Assembly (NCBI RefSeq): GCF_027887165.1
Contig: NC_077228.1
Coordinates: forward strand, 425,853,535 to 425,917,534
Direction: 5' to 3'
Origin: Monodelphis domestica
Lineage: Eukaryota; Chordata; Mammalia; Didelphimorphia; Didelphidae
DNA: 64,000 bases
Positions 20,561-33,135 of the stretch are shown here, one piece after another (the first letter of the stretch is position 1; each line of letters begins with the position of its first letter). Below the pieces are notes generated by a model, which was not told the origin of the DNA, did no database searches, and saw only the letters and a program-made list of their open reading frames with translations. The translations under genes were made by a program, and so were the position numbers.

Positions 20561-21183
20561 TTTTTTTTGGCAGCAGCTGAGGGCTAAACATAAGAAGCTG
20601 GGAATATACTAGCCTTTGGAGGAAAGTATTGTTGAGGAAGGCTAGTGATCAGACTGTTTAAGGCTTCCCTGAAGGTCCAACTTCCTGCAGGTGATGATGC
20701 TCTAAGGCCTCAGAAATTCTGTCAAGAGAACTTCCCAGAATCAGGACTATATTCCTTAAATAATACAAACACATACCTCAGATTTGGCAGTGTGTATGCT
20801 TAGAAGCAAGACCAATTCTGTTCTCTAATTGCCTCTGGTATATCCCATTTCAGTCTGCTATCCATTTTTTCAGACACCACATTTATGGAACAGTCTATGA
20901 AATATACTTTGGTAGTCACATTATGCTAGTTCCTCTGTTGAAACAAATTTTAAACTAAATTCCTATATAAGAATCCTAACCTGCAATTCTGTCATTTTGA
21001 GAGATGGAACATTCATAAAAGAAAAAAAGAGCTGTTCAAGTGACTCATTTCTGAAATAAAAGCTATTCTAAAATAAGTAAGGTTTCCAAACAACCTTAGA
21101 TTTCAGAAATCTACTCTCTAATGAGCTTTAAGTCTTTAATGGTAAAGAGCAGAGCATAAGCCAGAATTCTCTCACTCTCCAGT
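20561..21183. other. Unassigned sequence
   Basis: No coding sequence or repeat recognised. Confidence 0.35.
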
Positions 21184-21250
21184 TCTCTCTCTCTCCCCCT
21201 TCCTCCCTCCCTCCCTACCTCCTTCTCTCTCTCTCTCTCTCTCTCTCTCA
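21184..21250 (+). repeat. CT-rich microsatellite
   Basis: Polypyrimidine run with a CCT-rich centre and a (CT)n end. Confidence 0.95.
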
Positions 21251-21479
21251 GGAATGAGAAAGGACTGGGTAGGTCAAGCTAGAAAATCCAACTTCATTAA
21301 GAATGCTATAAGCTCCTCAGATCTTGTGAGTTTGAGATAAAATTGATATGAACTCCAGGGAAATTTGATCTCCTGGAACAAAGAAAGTCTCAGGGGGTCA
21401 GGAGTGAGAGGGGCATCCCAAGAAGATAACTTTAATGGAAAGGACAAATAGGTACAATAATATTTACTGTAGCTCTCTG

Positions 21480-21905
21480 TAGAGGCAATGGAAATTGAGT
21501 GGGTGATCATATTGATGATGGTGATTGAACCAATTTATGACATATGAATATGATGGAATGTAATTGTGCTATAAGAAATTATGAAGAGGAAATCTTTAGA
21601 AAAACCTGAAAGAATTAAGAACTCTAGTTAATTTCATGGATAAACACATTTCTATATGACTCATAATGAAACATATTAAAGACCTCTTTGTGGATTATTG
21701 GAGAATTCCTGGATTTGTGGTGCAAAATAAGATTTTTTTTGGACTTGGCCAGTGTGAGAAATTGTTCCACTTGACTAGGCAGGTATATTACAAGGATTTT
21801 TGTTTGTTTGTTTTTCTTTCTTTCTCATTGAAAAAGTGGTAGGAGGGAGAGAAGGTGAAGTTTTGTTAATTGTAAAAAATGAATTTTTTTAAAGTAAGAA
21901 AAAAC
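21480..21905 (+). mobile_element. L1 3' end, marsupial type
   Basis: TATGATGGAATGTAATTGTG, CTATAAGAAATTATGAAGAG, GGACTTGGCCAGTGTGAGAA, TTGTTCCACTTGACTAGGCA, then GTTTGTTTTTCTTTCTTTCT and TTGTTAATTGTAAAAAATG form the end of L1 ORF2 plus 3' UTR. 5'-truncated. Confidence 0.75.
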
Positions 21906-22039
21906 TAAATGGAAGGAAAACCACAGGATGAATTATCTTAGGTCCCTAGAATTAAGGGAGGTATCTAAAAGGTTGAGAAAATGAAGAGCCAAGAAAATCC
22001 TTAGGATCAGTTAAGCTGCATGGTATTTTGGACTGTACC

Positions 22040-22310
22040 TGACTCTGTTACGGACAACGGCAGTGCTAGGCCTGTTATGTGACCATAGGCAAGCCATCTA
22101 TTATCCTCATCAATATCATAGCTCATTTACATACGTGCTTTAAAGATTCCAAAGTACTTTCCTCTGAGCTTAGCTTTTCTGAGTCATAGCTTCCTCACTT
22201 GAAAATGGAGGAAATAATACTTGTATTAACTACTCAAAGAGTTTTTGTCATGAAAACATTATGAAAACTCTGGAGTAATTAAATGTGAATTACTTTCATA
22301 ATTATTCCTA
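22040..22310 (+). repeat. Possible MIR-type SINE, decayed
   Basis: TGTGACCATAGGCAAGCCAT and GCTTCCTCACTTGAAAATGG are in the CORE-SINE order, with unrelated sequence between them. Low certainty. Confidence 0.35.
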
Positions 22311-23640
22311 TTCTTTCAGTGATTATGAGATATTAATATTGTGGCTATTTTAGAGACAGAAGAGGACCTTTGTTGCAACAAATTCACACATGTATAGTAT
22401 ATTTTGTATTTCCACTCCTTTTTCCCACATTTACCTCTGCAAAATTCTTGTACTAAATGATGAATGTGGGCATCCTTTAATTATATTGCACAAATTCCCA
22501 TACCCCCATTTCTCTTTTTTGTTTTCAAAGCTGTTTTGTGAGGGTGGCTATATAAATAAGGATGTTGGAATTGTATTTTTGTGAATTCCAGAAGACAGGG
22601 AACTTTTGCAGGATTAAAACTGTAAGACAAAATTTTCTACTAGAGTGGTTTTTAGGATCACTGAGAAATAACAGAGTCAGCAAAGGTGGGTGGCAGCTTT
22701 CCCCACCAATCATATACAATAGCATTTGAAACACTGAAGAAGTTTTGTTTTGAAACTCATGCTTCCTGAAAGACTGGAGAAGTGAAAAATAAGGGATCAG
22801 TGGCAAGGTCTGAAGGTTATTGTTGTTTGTTTCTATTTTTTTTAAATAATCAGTGCTTTCCCAGATGGCTAGAGCACCTGGGGGGGGGGGATAGTTAATT
22901 AGTGAGGAATATGTAGGAATTAAAGATATTTATCCTTTTCCTAACCTCTTACTTCACTTGGTTGTGCCTGCCATTTAGTCCTAAGGATGTTCTTTTATTC
23001 TTTTAAACATTGCATCTGACCAATGTAATCCTACTTCTCACAAACACTTCTGAATTGATCCCACCCAGTACATTTCCTTGTGTCTATTGGTTAATGGGAT
23101 GAGGGCATGGGATGGTTCTAGGAACCACAGAAAAAAAGAGACTTTTTTTAGTGCAGTGGTGGGACCCCAAGTTTTCATGCATTTATTCATATATTTGAGA
23201 ATTATATTCCAAAGGAAAGAATTAATATTAACCTTAGTCAGTCAGCACCATTAGGTCATGATGTGTGTGACCTGGTGTGACCCCTAGTATTATATTCACA
23301 ATAAGTGTTTTACAAATACAAGGAACATAGCAAGGTTAGTGCTAACTAAAAAAAAAAAAAAATTAGTCATCTTAATGCTAGATGATAACATTCTTAGGAA
23401 TGTGGAAGATGGAAGGAAGGTGATGTTTTTCATTTCATTTAGCCCATTTGTTCATGCTCCAAATTAATTTTCAAGCTAATCATAGCATCAATGGAGAGAG
23501 AATATACTCATGAGTCCAATCCCCAAAGGGTTATCAAAGGAATTTTGATAAGAGTCCCCAAATGATATTTTATAGATATGGACCATAATTAAAGATTTAA
23601 TATGTTAAAAAAGGAATTTTCTAACCCCAAGTGACTTTGG
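22311..23640. other. Unassigned sequence
   Basis: No exon or repeat assigned; contains a G10 run at 22880-22890 and an A15 run near 23350. A 93-codon minus-strand frame at 22525-22806 has no recognised domain. Confidence 0.35.
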
Positions 23641-24690
23641 ATACTTAGCCTTAGAAGTAAAGACCTCAAGTCAGTATTGGGAAACAGATACTCAAAAGTA
23701 ACAAAGAAGATTATTAGTTGTTGCTTGGCTAAATGTTATGGCTCATAGCCCTACATTCTGCACTAAATAAGCCTCCTTTGTCAGATGAACATTCTAGTCA
23801 TTGAAACCCAATAGATGGGAGTAAAGAACTACAGGTGGCCTGAAAAGGTTAAAGAGCCAAAGACCATCAAAAGGTAGCAGAGAACAGTTTGGCAACATGA
23901 AGACTAGCACAGATATGTAGCAGTAACATGATAGAAAATAGGCAAGTAATGCTCAATTTGACACATAGCAGAAAGCAGCACAACAGCATGACTAGACAAC
24001 ATTGGCAGTTCTGGAGCATCAAGAGTAGTATGACTGACTTGCCCTCAGCACATGAGTCCCTGGTACATGCATTCTTCACCCATATTCCCTGATCATGAGA
24101 GTTTTCAATATACATGCCATTTCCCATTGTGAGTATGGCAATCTGTGGGAGATTATAATTCTTGGGAAGGGAAGTGAGAATGTACTGCGCCGTTCATTAC
24201 ATGTATTTTGCTTTGAATCACCATGTTGTCCATTGGCAGGTAAAAAAAAAAAGGTATCACACAGGGCTGGTGAGTTATGATTTGGATTAAGTGCAGGCAC
24301 ACAGGGTATCTTTGTCTTGGAAATCATTCTGAATGTCCACAACTATAAGAAGGTCTTGGGTGGTACTCAAACTTTTGAGTCGATAGCAGAAACTCTCACA
24401 TTGGATTGTTAAGCAGACATGACTTTATAACCTTCAAACCCAGGGTATGAAGTTAATCTGATGCAAATCTCTGGCCACTTTCCCAAGGAATGCCAAAACA
24501 AATTAAAACAGATGTTTTGCCTGAGAACGAGAAGCAAGCTGAGTGCTTTTGGTTCACAAGAGCAGGAGACACATCTAGAGAGGCAGAGAGCCAGCAGATA
24601 CCCTTGATATTCTCTAGACAATCACCAGAATAGACCAGAACTCTGGTGCCACAGATTTATGAACCAAAGGATAGTTTATCATGGTATTTC
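23641..24690. other. Repeat-free sequence, no gene seen
   Basis: No repeat recognised over about 1 kb. Overlapping frames of 60-88 codons occur on both strands at 23867-24621, but none shows a domain, and I see no convincing splice-bounded exon. Confidence 0.35.
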
Positions 24691-24694
24691 TCAG

Positions 24695-24992
24695 TGATAA
24701 GTTTTAATCATTATCATCAAATATTAAATGCTTTCTATGTACTAAATATTGTGCTAGATGTGGACAATATAAACACACACAGTTGCTGACCTCAAATAGT
24801 TCACATCTTAATACAGAAGAAAATATGCAAACAACAGTGTAAGTACAAGATATATTATGTATATTATTTAAAATAATTTCAGGGGGAAGACACTGAGAGG
24901 TAGGGGAAGGAGCTTGGAGAAGACTTCTTGACTGAGCTGAGTCTTGAATAAAGTTAGAGAAAGTAGGAGGCAGAAATGGGGAAGAGAGAGAG

Positions 24993-25090
<98 letters not shown>

Positions 25091-26035
25091 AGAGAAAAAG
25101 AGAGAGAAACACAGAGACAGAGACAGAGACAGAGAGAATTTATTGGACAATACTAACTGAAAGGCATGAAGTAAGGACATATTCAAGGAAGAGCAAGGAG
25201 TCTGGTGTTTCTGGACCTGTGGAGGGGAATAAAGATAAGATGACTGGAAAAGTAGAAATGGGTATGTTGTGATGGCCACATTTAAAAGCCAAACATGATA
25301 AAATCTCAGAGGATTTTATCCAAGATCATGGAGATAATAGTAAATCACTGTAATTTGCTGAGTGACAGGGTCACATTTGCACATTAGAGAGATCACTTCA
25401 GTAGCTAAGTGGAAGGTAGATGACAGAGGGGGGAATCTTGAGGCAAGGTGACCCATTAGCAGGTTATAACAATAGTTCAAACATAAGGGGATGAAAATCT
25501 CTTCCAGAATGGCAGTTTTATGAGTGGAGAGCAGAAGTTGTATAGAAGAAATCTGAAGGTATTGTAAGTATTGATGAAAGACAGGATATGTGGGGTGAAT
25601 TTGAGTGAGTGATTGAGGATAAAGACAAAGTTAGAAACTTGGGAAATTGAGATGATTGCAGTATCTCCAGAAATAACAGAGAAATTGAGAGGAGGGAAGA
25701 ATTTGGGCTGAAAGATAGTAAGTTCAGTTTTAGACATGTTCATTAAATGACATTTGACATCTAATTTGAAATTTTAATTAGTATATGAGGTATAAGTCGA
25801 GGTATAAGAAATATGAGACACGTTCAGTAAAAAAAAAACTGAGAATCATTTGCATAGAGATGATAATTAAATCCATGGAAATAACTAGATCACCAAGATG
25901 ATATAGTAGGGAGGGCCCACAGAAGAACCTGTGGAGTCTCCCACAGTTAGTAAATATGACATGGAAGAAGATTTAGCAAAAGAGACTCAGAAAAAGTACA
26001 CATATAGGTAGGAGAATAACCAGGGGAAATCATTC
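24695..26035 (-). mobile_element. L2 LINE 3' half, antisense, with GA microsatellite inside
   Basis: Ordered reversed L2 blocks: TTAAATGCTTTCTATGTACT, TGTGCTAGATGTGGACAATA, GGAGAAGACTTCTTGACTGA, then after the GA tract AGGGTCACATTTGCACATTA, TAAGTTCAGTTTTAGACATG, TGCATAGAGATGATAATTAA and CCCACAGTTAGTAAATATGA. The stretch covers the 3' UTR and the end of ORF2 over 1.3 kb, one of the longest L2 pieces in the window. Frames on either strand through the GA tract (98 and 191 codons) are microsatellite artefacts. Confidence 0.8.
24981..25137 (+). repeat. (GA)n microsatellite
   Basis: About 157 bp of GA with sparse interruptions, grading into GACA units at the right end. It lies inside an L2. Confidence 0.98.
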
Positions 26036-27445
26036 TTAAGCTTTCTCTTTCAAACATTATTAATTTAGGCAAATAAGAAAACTAAAGATAAAACAAATAT
26101 TTGACTTTTAAAACCCTTCCACAGAAATAAAATGTATAAAACTTTGTATATGTTGAGAGCTTCATCTAGTTGTTGACAAAATGCTTATTGTTTAGTTTTG
26201 AATGCTTAAGTTACATTTTCTTTTGTGGTTTGGGGATATTGTAAGAGAATTCTCTAAGATAAGGGCAAAAGGGACAGAAATAGGAGGTGAAAATGAAAGG
26301 CATGTTGTTTTATTGACCAACAATTAGAAAAGGATAACTAAGAACCTGTATATGCATAGTTTATCTGAAAACCAATCAGTTGGTGTTTGTTGGAATGAAT
26401 GTTTTTTTTCCACAAGTTCTATTACTTCTCTTTATTAGGTATGTTAATTCTTCCACATCATAGCTATAGGGTTATCACAAAGTCCTATAGAGAAATATTC
26501 TGGTTTCTTGGTCCCAAGGATTTTTAAGCATACTGTACTTAAAATTATTCTAGTTAATGTTGTTTACACTGATAATACATTATATCCAAAACCCATTGTA
26601 ATATCACAAAATCTCACTGTAGTGCCATTTGGCTGACCACTCAAGCCAAAAATCTGATGTTTGGCAGTGATCTAAGCTAGTATTTTGAGCCCCAGATGTT
26701 CAAGAAGAGGGAAATAGAGAAATTTGCTTACTATCCCATCTATAACACTTTCCCCTAACAGAACTAACTGCTTCCCCTCATTTTGTTATTTCACCTAATG
26801 TTGTATTTTCACAGCTCCAATGAATGATATTAAGGAAGGTATACTAGTAATCCCTTCCTTTTCCTCCAGAAGTAAGGAAAGAGAGTGTCCTGTGTATAAA
26901 AATAAAAAGGTTCAAATCTACTCTAGTTGAGACATTAATGAAAATGCAAAGGCAGTTGGCCAGTTTATGTTGTCACGGATTAGGCAGCATGAAATGGTCA
27001 ATGCCCAGAGAATACAGTGTGACTGTACAACATATGCTTAATATCTCATATTTGGAATCTACCAATTAAGACTAACTAGGGATAAATTATAATGTTCATG
27101 GCAGTCTTCTGAGGGAAAGAGCTGGGATTTTTTGTCCTATGAACACATGTCATTGTACCAGGGCCATGCTCCTTCTAATTGGGCCAATGAGCCCTGCCAA
27201 GGACCAATTATGGATGATTGTCCCATCTCTTATGCTGTGTAATATTGGGGCAGGATTATCCCCAAAGGCAATCAAGAAATTCCATCTGGTAGCTTGAGGG
27301 ATGACCTTAATTTCTTGCATTTTTCCTTTCTGATAGGAAACAAATGGAAATATCCTAGAGCCTAGGCAGCAGGGGAATTTCACAGTCTGCTTTGTGAGTC
27401 TACCTAAAATGCTTAGTACTGACTTTATTCTTTCACCCTATTCAA
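26036..27445. other. Unassigned, mostly repeat-free sequence
   Basis: No exon seen. 27160-27215 contains two CCAAT-like motifs (GGGCCAATGAG and GGACCAATTATG) within 30 bp, but no adjacent promoter elements or CpG island. Confidence 0.35.
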
Positions 27446-27449
27446 ACTT

Positions 27450-27590
27450 AGATCTATAAGGAATTTTATTAACCATTCATTTAATTCCCTTATTTTGTAG
27501 ATGAGGACTCTGAGATTTACCTAAGGTCTCCCTGCTACTCAGTAGTTGGTTTTAATCTATAATTCAACTAGTCTGAGTCCTGATCAAGAG
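27450..27590 (+). repeat. MIR/THER-type SINE fragment
   Basis: TTATTTTGTAGATGAGGACT and CTAAGGTCTCCCTGCTACTC resemble the CORE-SINE 3' half. Confidence 0.5.
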
Positions 27591-27689
27591 GCTTGGTTTT
27601 TGTTTTGTTTTTCCCTATTTCATCATGGCAATCATATTTCTATGTCAAGCAATGATACTGTGTCACAGAAACACAAATCTTTGTATGAC

Positions 27690-27925
27690 ATCCAGGTTAG
27701 TGAACTGAACTCTGACCTTAAAGAAAGTTGACCTGAGTTGGAATCATGACTTAGATATTAACTGTGTAATCATGGAGAAGTGATTCTTAGGACTTTGTTT
27801 TTCTTATCTGTAAAATGGGTAAAATTATAGTCGGACCTTAACTAATAGTTGTGAAGAAAGTACTTTGTAAATCTAATAGTACTACATCAATATTTTATCG
27901 TCACAATTATTAGAAGCATCATTAT
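27690..27925 (+). repeat. CORE-SINE, decayed full unit
   Basis: TGACCTGAGTTGGAATCATG, ACTGTGTAATCATGGAGAAG, TATCTGTAAAATGGGTAAAA, AATAGTTGTGAAGAAAGTAC follow SINE order from head to tail. Confidence 0.55.
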
Positions 27926-28039
27926 TAGGATTGCTTTCATATTTCAATGACCATTTGATTACATAACTGTGGATATTCCATACAGCCTAATGGAACAAGA
28001 ATCCATTAAGTGACTACTATATGCAACAATAAGGTTAGT

Positions 28040-29385
28040 GAAAGTGACAGAATTCCTGCTGAATTATCTAAAATCCAAAAAATGATGCTGAAATGCTATA
28101 ATCAGTATGCCACTGAATCTGGAAAACTCAACAGTGTCTATAAGAATAAAAAACAACAATTTATGTCCCAATCCTAAAGAAGGATAATGCCAAAATATGT
28201 TCAAATTACTGAACAATTATGCTCTTCTCACATGCCTTCAAGGTTATGTTTCAGATTCTACAAGTTAGGCTTCAGCAATATGTCAATCAAACAATTACCA
28301 GAACCACAGACGGGTTTTCAAAGAGGCAGAGGAACTGGAGTTCAAGTTGCCAACAATTGCAGGGTTATGAAGAAAGTAAGATAGTTCTATAAAAAGACAG
28401 CTGCTTCCTTGGCTACACTAAAGTCTTTGACTGGACCACAACAAAAGGTGGTAAGTCTTCAGAGAGATGGGAGTACCAGATCATCTTAGGCGTATGCTGA
28501 GGGACCTGTATGCAGGCCAAGAAGCAAGTTAGAACAAAACAGAACAACTGATTGAAATTGAGAAGGGAGCATAGCAAGGCTATATATTTTCACCTTAATT
28601 ATTTAATATATATGCAAAGTGTTACATGCAACATGCCAGGCTGAATGAATCAAAAGCCAGAATTAAAGTTACTGAGGAAAATAGCAACAATCTCAGATAT
28701 GGGGACCACACCACTCTGAAGGCAGAGAGTGAAGAAGAATTAAGAAGCCTCTTGATGAAGGTGAAAGAGGAGCATAAAAGTTGGTTTGAAATTTAGCATG
28801 AGAAAATTAAGATCATGATAACCAATCCCACCATTTCCTGGCAAATAGAGAGAGAAGTCAAAGCAGATTTTATATTCTTGGGCTTAAAGATCACTGCAGA
28901 TGGTGACTGCAGTCATGAAATTAAAAGACACTTATTTCTTGGAAGGAAAGCTAAAACAAATTTGGAAAGCATAATAAAAAGTAGAGATATCACAGGCCCA
29001 ACAAAGGCCCATATAGTCAAAACTATGTTTTCCCCTGCAGGAGTAATGTATGTCTGTCAATATTGGACTATAAAAAATCTGAGTTCCTCAGAATCAATGG
29101 TTTTGAATTGTACTGGAGAAGATTTTTAATGGTCCTTTGGATTTCAAGGAGGACAAATCAGTTAATACTTAAATAAATAAATAAATAATATAATATAATA
29201 TAATAATATATTAAATAAATAAATAAATAAAACCTATTCTTTGAAAGCACAAATATTAAAGCTGAAGCTTAAATACTTTGGCCACATAATAAGAAGACAG
29301 AACTCATTGGAAAAGACCCTAATGTTAGCAAAAGTTGAAGGCAAAAGGAGAACAGGATAGCAGAGCATGAGATGGATAGATAGTA
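28040..29385 (+). mobile_element. RTE (BovB-like) LINE, 3' reverse-transcriptase region, dead
   Basis: A fossil non-LTR reverse transcriptase. Frame fragments include QITEQLCSSHMPSRLCFRFY, GVPDHLRRMLRDLYAGQEA, NNLRYGDHTTLKAESEEELR, LGLKITADGDCSHEIKR, LESIIKSRDITGPTKAHIV, and, after a TAAA expansion, LKYFGHIIRRQNSLEKTLM. These follow the order of RTE-clade ORF2. The catalytic YADD box reads YGDH, and several frameshifts and stops break the frame. The longest open piece is 104 codons (28815-29129). The 5' part with the endonuclease is absent. Marsupial genomes carry RTE elements of this clade, whose 3' end is shared by MAR SINEs here. Confidence 0.88.
29172..29231 (+). repeat. (TAAA)n / AATA simple repeat
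   Basis: AT-only tract inside the RTE copy. Confidence 0.9.
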
Positions 29386-29389
29386 CCAT

Positions 29390-30420
29390 GTGTAATATAT
29401 GACCAGAAGGAGGTCACACACTCACCCACTGGGGAACTGGTGAGAAAGGGTAAGAGAACTGAAGAAATGGAGACAAGGAAGAGATTGATTCTCCCCTCTC
29501 TTCCCATTGGGGAAGAAGGCAAATTAGTCTTCCAGAGGGACAGAATATGTCTCCTCAGAGATTGGGTTTGGGAGGTGGAAGTTAAGAACTGGAGGAGGTC
29601 TTTGAGAAATGACCCACTACCTCCCTTCTTGGTCTTAGCTGTTGCTGAGAGACAGGGTAAACTTCCTGCCTCTGGGTCTTCCCAATATCCCAACTGCCAC
29701 TTTTCCCTTTGAGACATAGTTCACTCCTTGGTCCTGGTCTTGAACTATTCTCCCTTTTGGGGAATGGTATGATTTCCCCCAAGTCTTCAGTCTCCTTCTT
29801 TAATATCATAAAGTAGGCAGACCTGATCTGAAAGGTTATAGTTTATTCTTGGAGACACACTGGGAAGGAAGGATAAGGGTGTTTGGTTGAGGAAAGTGGG
29901 AGATAGGAATCCTGATAGATTAACAACTGAACTCCCCCCAAATCCTGAGGGATTCAGACTGTCTGCCTGTCCCTGCTTTGGTCAGTTGTTGGGTTTGTCT
30001 TTCCTCCTAAGCTAATCTAGCTATGAGTTGAAGTTCAGGACAATTAGGGGGAAGAGAAATCTGAGTAGGTGGCTTTCTATAAAGTCTCAATCTACTTTTG
30101 TCTTCACTTGGAACCAGAGAGATTTAGGGGTTCACTGGAAGGTAGTCAATGTCCAGAGGAATCTTCTGTCTCAGAGGTCCTCCTCTAAGACCCTCCACTC
30201 TAGGAGAGAGCTGATCAGAAGTGAACTGACAGTTTTTTAATCCCCTGAACTCCTCTGTTCCTTCCTGGAATCTTGAGTCTTCCTTGCCCTTCCACCGCTT
30301 GGACTGTTCTTTTGCCTTGCTGGATCTGAATTTTCCTCCTTTTGCAACTTCTCTCTCACATGGAAGCAATAAACCTGAGCTTCAACAAACTTCAGACATT
30401 AGCAGAGGATAGAAGGGTCT
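29390..30420 (-). mobile_element. LTR-like block, antisense
   Basis: On the minus strand AAGAATAAACTATAACC near 29845 resembles an LTR poly(A)/R region, with a layout similar to the LTRs at 10841 and 42533 (CTTATCCTTCCTTCCCAG just before it). Sequence from 29390 to about 29780 could be LTR leader or internal sequence. Termini and target duplication were not found. Frames of 70-130 codons on both strands carry no recognisable retroviral motif. Confidence 0.45.
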
Positions 30421-30556
30421 ATTTCATCACATTCATTTCATATACATGTGTATATATATATGCATAGATAAAACATATGTGTATATATGCATGTAAAGAT
30501 AGAAAGATAGACTTATTTTTTAATACTCACATTTAGAGCCTCTGCCAAAATGTAAT
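30421..30556. other. AT-rich sequence with ATATAC motifs
   Basis: Low-complexity TATATACATGTG-type repeats; no other feature. Confidence 0.5.
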
Positions 30557-30650
30557 GGTAGTAGTGTAAGTAGTAGTAGTGGTGGTGGTGGTATTAGTGG
30601 TGATAATATTAGTGGTAGTAGGCAGTAGTGATAGTAATTATAGTAGAAAT
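30557..30650 (+). repeat. GTA/GTG trinucleotide-like repeat
   Basis: Degenerate run of GTAGTAGTGGTGGTGG units. Confidence 0.85.
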
Positions 30651-30825
30651 AGCTAGCATTTATATAGCACTTTCAAGTTTGCAAAATGCTTTAAGAATTA
30701 TTATCTCATTTCATCCCCAAAACAAGCCTAGGAGACAGGTGTTTATATAATGCTCATTTTATAGTTGAAGAAACTTAGGTAGACAGATGTAATGATCACA
30801 TAGCTATTAAATATCTGAAGCAAAA
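30651..30825 (+). repeat. MIR/THER-type SINE 3' half
   Basis: AGCATTTATATAGCACTTTC, AAGTTTGCAAAATGCTTTAA, TTATCTCATTTCATCCCCAA and TTATAGTTGAAGAAACTTAG follow the order of this SINE. Confidence 0.7.
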
Positions 30826-30834
30826 AAAGACCTA

Positions 30835-33045
30835 AAATATCAAGTGAATTAATGAAAAATATGAAGGGAGATGGCTCATCTCTACTGGATCTCAAACTAT
30901 ATTATAAAGTAGTAACCATAAAAGCAATCTGGAACTTGTTAAGAAATAGAGTGGGGGACCAATGGAACAAATTAGGCATTCAAAAGTAATGGTAAATCAC
31001 CATTATGTTTGACAAACCCAAAGATCTTAGCTTTTGGAAGTAGAACTCCCTATTTTACAAAAACTACTGGAAAAAAGCAAAACTAGAAAAAAGTATGGCA
31101 GAAATTAGGTATAAACCAATACCTCACACCAGATATCAAAATAAACCAAAAACGGATAAACGATTTAGATAAAAAAGGGTGATAGTACAAAATAGTTTAC
31201 CTATCAGAACTATGGATAAAAGTTCCAGGCCTGCTGGAGGTAATTGTGGATTCAGGAGACGGGATGAGAAGAATGGATAGCTTTCTGGGATTGGGAGGGA
31301 CTGAGACACTTGATCATGAATCATGGCAAAATTTATTGGTCACAGCAAGTGTTATATAGAGCTAATTACATAAGCTAAAAGATTGGGTAAGCTTTTAATA
31401 TATACAGTGGCTGTCAATGATTTACAAGATTGGTATAACAGATTTGGTTTACCTCATTGAATCTAGACAGAGTTTTCTATAGGCTGATAAATCAATTTGT
31501 CAGTGTGTAATCATCTAATCCAGATTCTCATAGAATGACTGTATCAGTAATTTCTTGGAAGGACATGCAGTTTCTACAAAGTACAGCAAGGAGGGGTTAG
31601 AAACATCAGGTGAATTCATGGGGCTACATGTCTTGCTCTAGCTAGACTATGGCTTTGATTTTTGGATGCTCTACTCTCACTACTGGGGTTAATCTTCTCC
31701 ACAGCTTTGCAGAATGGAGTTAGACTTTGCCAATTCCTAAATTTCCTCCCTTCTTATTCAGATTGGACAAACAACGTAAGAGTAGGTAAATGCTGGATAT
31801 CAATTTTTGCTTTCTGAGGTAGATATAGGATATAGATGTTTGGGTCTGAATACCAGGGACTGGGAATATTATAAGATGTAAAATAGATAACTTTGACTAC
31901 ATTAAATTAAAAAGTTTCTGCACAAACAAATAAAATGCAAACAAATTTAAAAGGCAAATTTAAAACTGTGGAAAATCTCTTTATTATGAGTCTCTCTGAC
32001 AAAGGCTTCATTTCTCAGATATATGGAGGACTGAGTAAAAATTATAAGAATACAAAACATTTCCCAATTGACAAATGGTCATGAGATATTAACAAGCAGT
32101 TCTCAGAAGAATAATTTAAAATTATATTTGGTCATATGAAAAAATGTTCCAAATCACTAATGACTTGAGAAATGTAAATTAAAACAACTCTGAGAGATAC
32201 CTCCTCACATCCATCATACTGGCTAACATGATAAATATGGAATTTGATAAATATTGGAGGGGATGTAGAAAAGTTGGGACACTAAAACATTTCCGGATGG
32301 AGTTGTGAAATGATATAACCATTCTGCAGGAAAGTCTGGAACCATGCCTGAAGGGTCATAAGATTGTGCCTGCCCTTTGACCCAATAATGCCACTACTCT
32401 ATCCCAAAGAGATTAAACATAGGGGAAAGGACTTGCTTGTGTAAAATATTTATAGCAGCTCTTTATTTTGTAGGGGCAAAGAAATGAAAACTGAAGGGAT
32501 GCCCATCAATTGGGGAATGGCTAAACAAATTGTGGTATAAGTTTGTAATGGAATTTCATATAAGAAATGACAAACAAGATGATCACAAAAAATAGAAAGA
32601 CTTATAAAGTAATGCAAACTGAAGTGAAAAGAACCAGGGGAATGTTGTACATAATAACAATAATATGGTCAATTGTGAATGACTTGACTATTAATAACAA
32701 AGTAAGGATACAAGACAACTACAAATAATTCATGACAAAAAAGAATATCCACCTCCGTAGAAGGAACAAATGAAGTCCAAAAACAAATTGAAACATATTT
32801 TTATTTCCTCCACGAATTTTTATTTAGTGAAAGCAATATGTATCCTTTACATGAAATATATTTAAATATGTATTGTATGATAATAAGTCTTCAATCTATG
32901 TCATATTATCTGCCTTCTTGGGAAAGGGTAAATGGTGGAAGGAAGAGAGAGAATATAGAATGAAAAAAAACATAAATTAAATATTGAAAAGTGGTATTGA
33001 CATGGAATCTGGAAAAATAAAAAAAATTGTTATATTAAAAAATAT
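30835..33045 (+). mobile_element. L1 ORF2 C-terminus and 3' UTR, split by an LTR-like insert
   Basis: Left part: ACTATATTATAAAGTAGTAA, CCATAAAAGCAATCTGGAAC, TTAGGTATAAACCAATACCT, AACTATGGATAAAA. Right part from about 31856: ATTATAAGATGTAAAATAGA, GACTACATTAAATTAAAAAG, TTTGACCCAATAATGCCACT, CCAATTGGGGAATGG-type sequence near 32510, and a 3' UTR ending in an A-rich tail near 33040. Stops are frequent; dead. Confidence 0.8.
31225..31855 (-). mobile_element. LTR-like insertion in L1
   Basis: This segment has no counterpart in L1 and interrupts it. On the minus strand GACCAATAAATTTTGCC (near 31335) gives a poly(A) signal, followed by a U5-like CTCCTGAATCCAC. A TG...CA pair can be drawn (TGGTATTCAG ... 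CCTCCAGCA), but no target duplication supports it, so the ends are approximate. Confidence 0.6.
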
Positions 33046-33047
33046 GT

Positions 33048-33135
33048 CTGAGGATGGATTTGAATTTAGGTCTGCCTGCGCCCAAGTCAGGAAGTCAGGT
33101 TAGTGCTCTAACCATTGCATCTCCTAATCGCCTTT
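33048..33135 (-). repeat. tRNA-like SINE fragment
   Basis: GAGGATGGATTTGAATTTAG contains a reversed box B, followed by GTGCTCTAACCATTGCATCT. Head of a SINE on the minus strand. Confidence 0.55.

Noticed and set aside
24704..25279. 191-codon minus-strand frame, the longest in the window
   Set aside because: Ser-Leu repeat made by the GA microsatellite; the rest is L2.
27160..27215. Paired CCAAT-like motifs as a promoter
   Set aside because: No CpG island, TATA box or downstream exon; short motifs occur by chance.
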